NCBI GenBank assembly: GCA_903845155.1 | Contig: CAIMWN010000080.1 | Location: 1-39,720, forward strand | Reading direction: 5' to 3' | DNA length: 39,720 bases | DNA from: Oligoflexia bacterium | GTDB taxonomy: Bacteria > Bdellovibrionota > UBA1018 > CAIMNF01 | Part shown: positions 39,525 through 39,720 of the stretch, piece by piece | Numbering within the stretch: position 1 is the stretch's first letter | Layout: the number at the start of each line of letters is the position of its first letter | Program-made: the position numbers and the translations under genes | Notes under the pieces: generated by a model | Seen by the model: only the letters and a program-made list of their open reading frames with translations | The model's database searches: none | What the model was told of the DNA's origin: nothing

Positions 39525-39720
39525 CTAAATTTTAAAACGAACTAATCCATTGAACGCAAAGAATAATTAATGAGGTATTTAACAGGCTCCAGAAAAACTC
39601 AAAAAACAGCTGACTTTTCAGTTTCTTAGAAAAAAGTTTTTGAATTTTTCGCCATTTTTTATTTTTTCCAGAATTTTTTAATTCCGGCTCATTTCGATCA
39701 CAAATGATCAGGTGAATATC
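39525..39720. other. AT-rich region upstream of the Moco operon
   Basis: No gene is seen. On the minus strand TTGCGT followed after 17-18 bases by TTTAAA/TTAAAA (about 39565-39530) is a weak promoter candidate. Small stems GAATT/AATTC (about 39672-39685) and GATCA/TGATC (39697-39710) occur near the window end. Confidence 0.25.

Noticed and set aside
39475-39720. Known Moco riboswitch or ModE operator
   Set aside because: The leader has one long hairpin and not the multi-stem Moco motif, and no TATAT-N-TATAT type ModE repeat is seen.
1-39720. CRISPR arrays, tRNA genes, insertion sequences, prophage
   Set aside because: No regularly spaced repeats, cloverleaf sequences, transposase motifs or phage structural genes were seen on either strand.

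Overview
The window reads as ordinary Gram-negative chromosome. Evidence is lipobox lipoproteins, Sec signal peptides, two predicted outer-membrane barrels, a FadE-type acyl-CoA dehydrogenase and a full molybdenum cofactor (Moco) operon. Base composition is moderately AT-rich and even throughout. I see no rRNA, tRNA, CRISPR array, insertion sequence or phage gene. The mixture of genes suggests a Bdellovibrionota- or deltaproteobacteria-like free-living bacterium, but that placement is a guess, because nothing here is a reliable phylogenetic marker except a short S21.

Layout. 1-970: a secreted metzincin-like protein and a GIY-YIG nuclease. 1000-7923: a structured intergenic element, a 26-codon membrane peptide coupled to fadE, a convergent PLP desulfhydrase, then mgtA and a DUF1304 protein. 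7926-13925 (minus): a five-gene catabolic operon (permease, glutamine synthetase-like ligase, Fe-alcohol dehydrogenase, PuuD-like hydrolase, aldehyde dehydrogenase). It fits ethanolamine to glycine through gamma-glutamyl intermediates. 13967-16553 (minus): a Cys-rich lipoprotein, a small secreted protein and a CoA-transferase. 16796-27478: a stress or low-energy type set (PAS histidine kinase, PEP synthase, BON protein, Zn-alcohol dehydrogenase, CHAD protein, lipoprotein, host-attachment protein, and a phosphoribosyltransferase / alpha-beta hydrolase / erythromycin-esterase triple fusion). 27870-30899 (minus): two proteins that join one c-heme site to a predicted outer-membrane barrel (Cyc2-like architecture), plus a periplasmic cytochrome c. 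31099-33820: a secreted protein, a KimA-like potassium importer and ribosomal S21. 33913-39466 (minus): moeA, moaA, moaC-mobA fusion, moaD, moaE-moeB-rhodanese fusion and a TSUP exporter.

Three candidate systems stand out. First is the gamma-glutamyl amino-alcohol pathway, with all five activities in one operon. Second is the pair of heme-barrel fusions with a soluble cytochrome c, a possible route for electrons across the outer membrane. Third is the compact Moco operon, whose first gene has a long hairpin that can pair with its ribosome-binding site, and in which the conserved Gly-Gly tails of MoaA and MoaD also encode the next gene's Shine-Dalgarno sequence.

A recurring theme is gene starts without a Shine-Dalgarno sequence but with a -10-like hexamer 6-7 nt before the ATG (4699, 13925, 15179, 16553, 29556). 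This suggests leaderless transcripts. All functional assignments rest on reading motifs by eye; no database search was possible.
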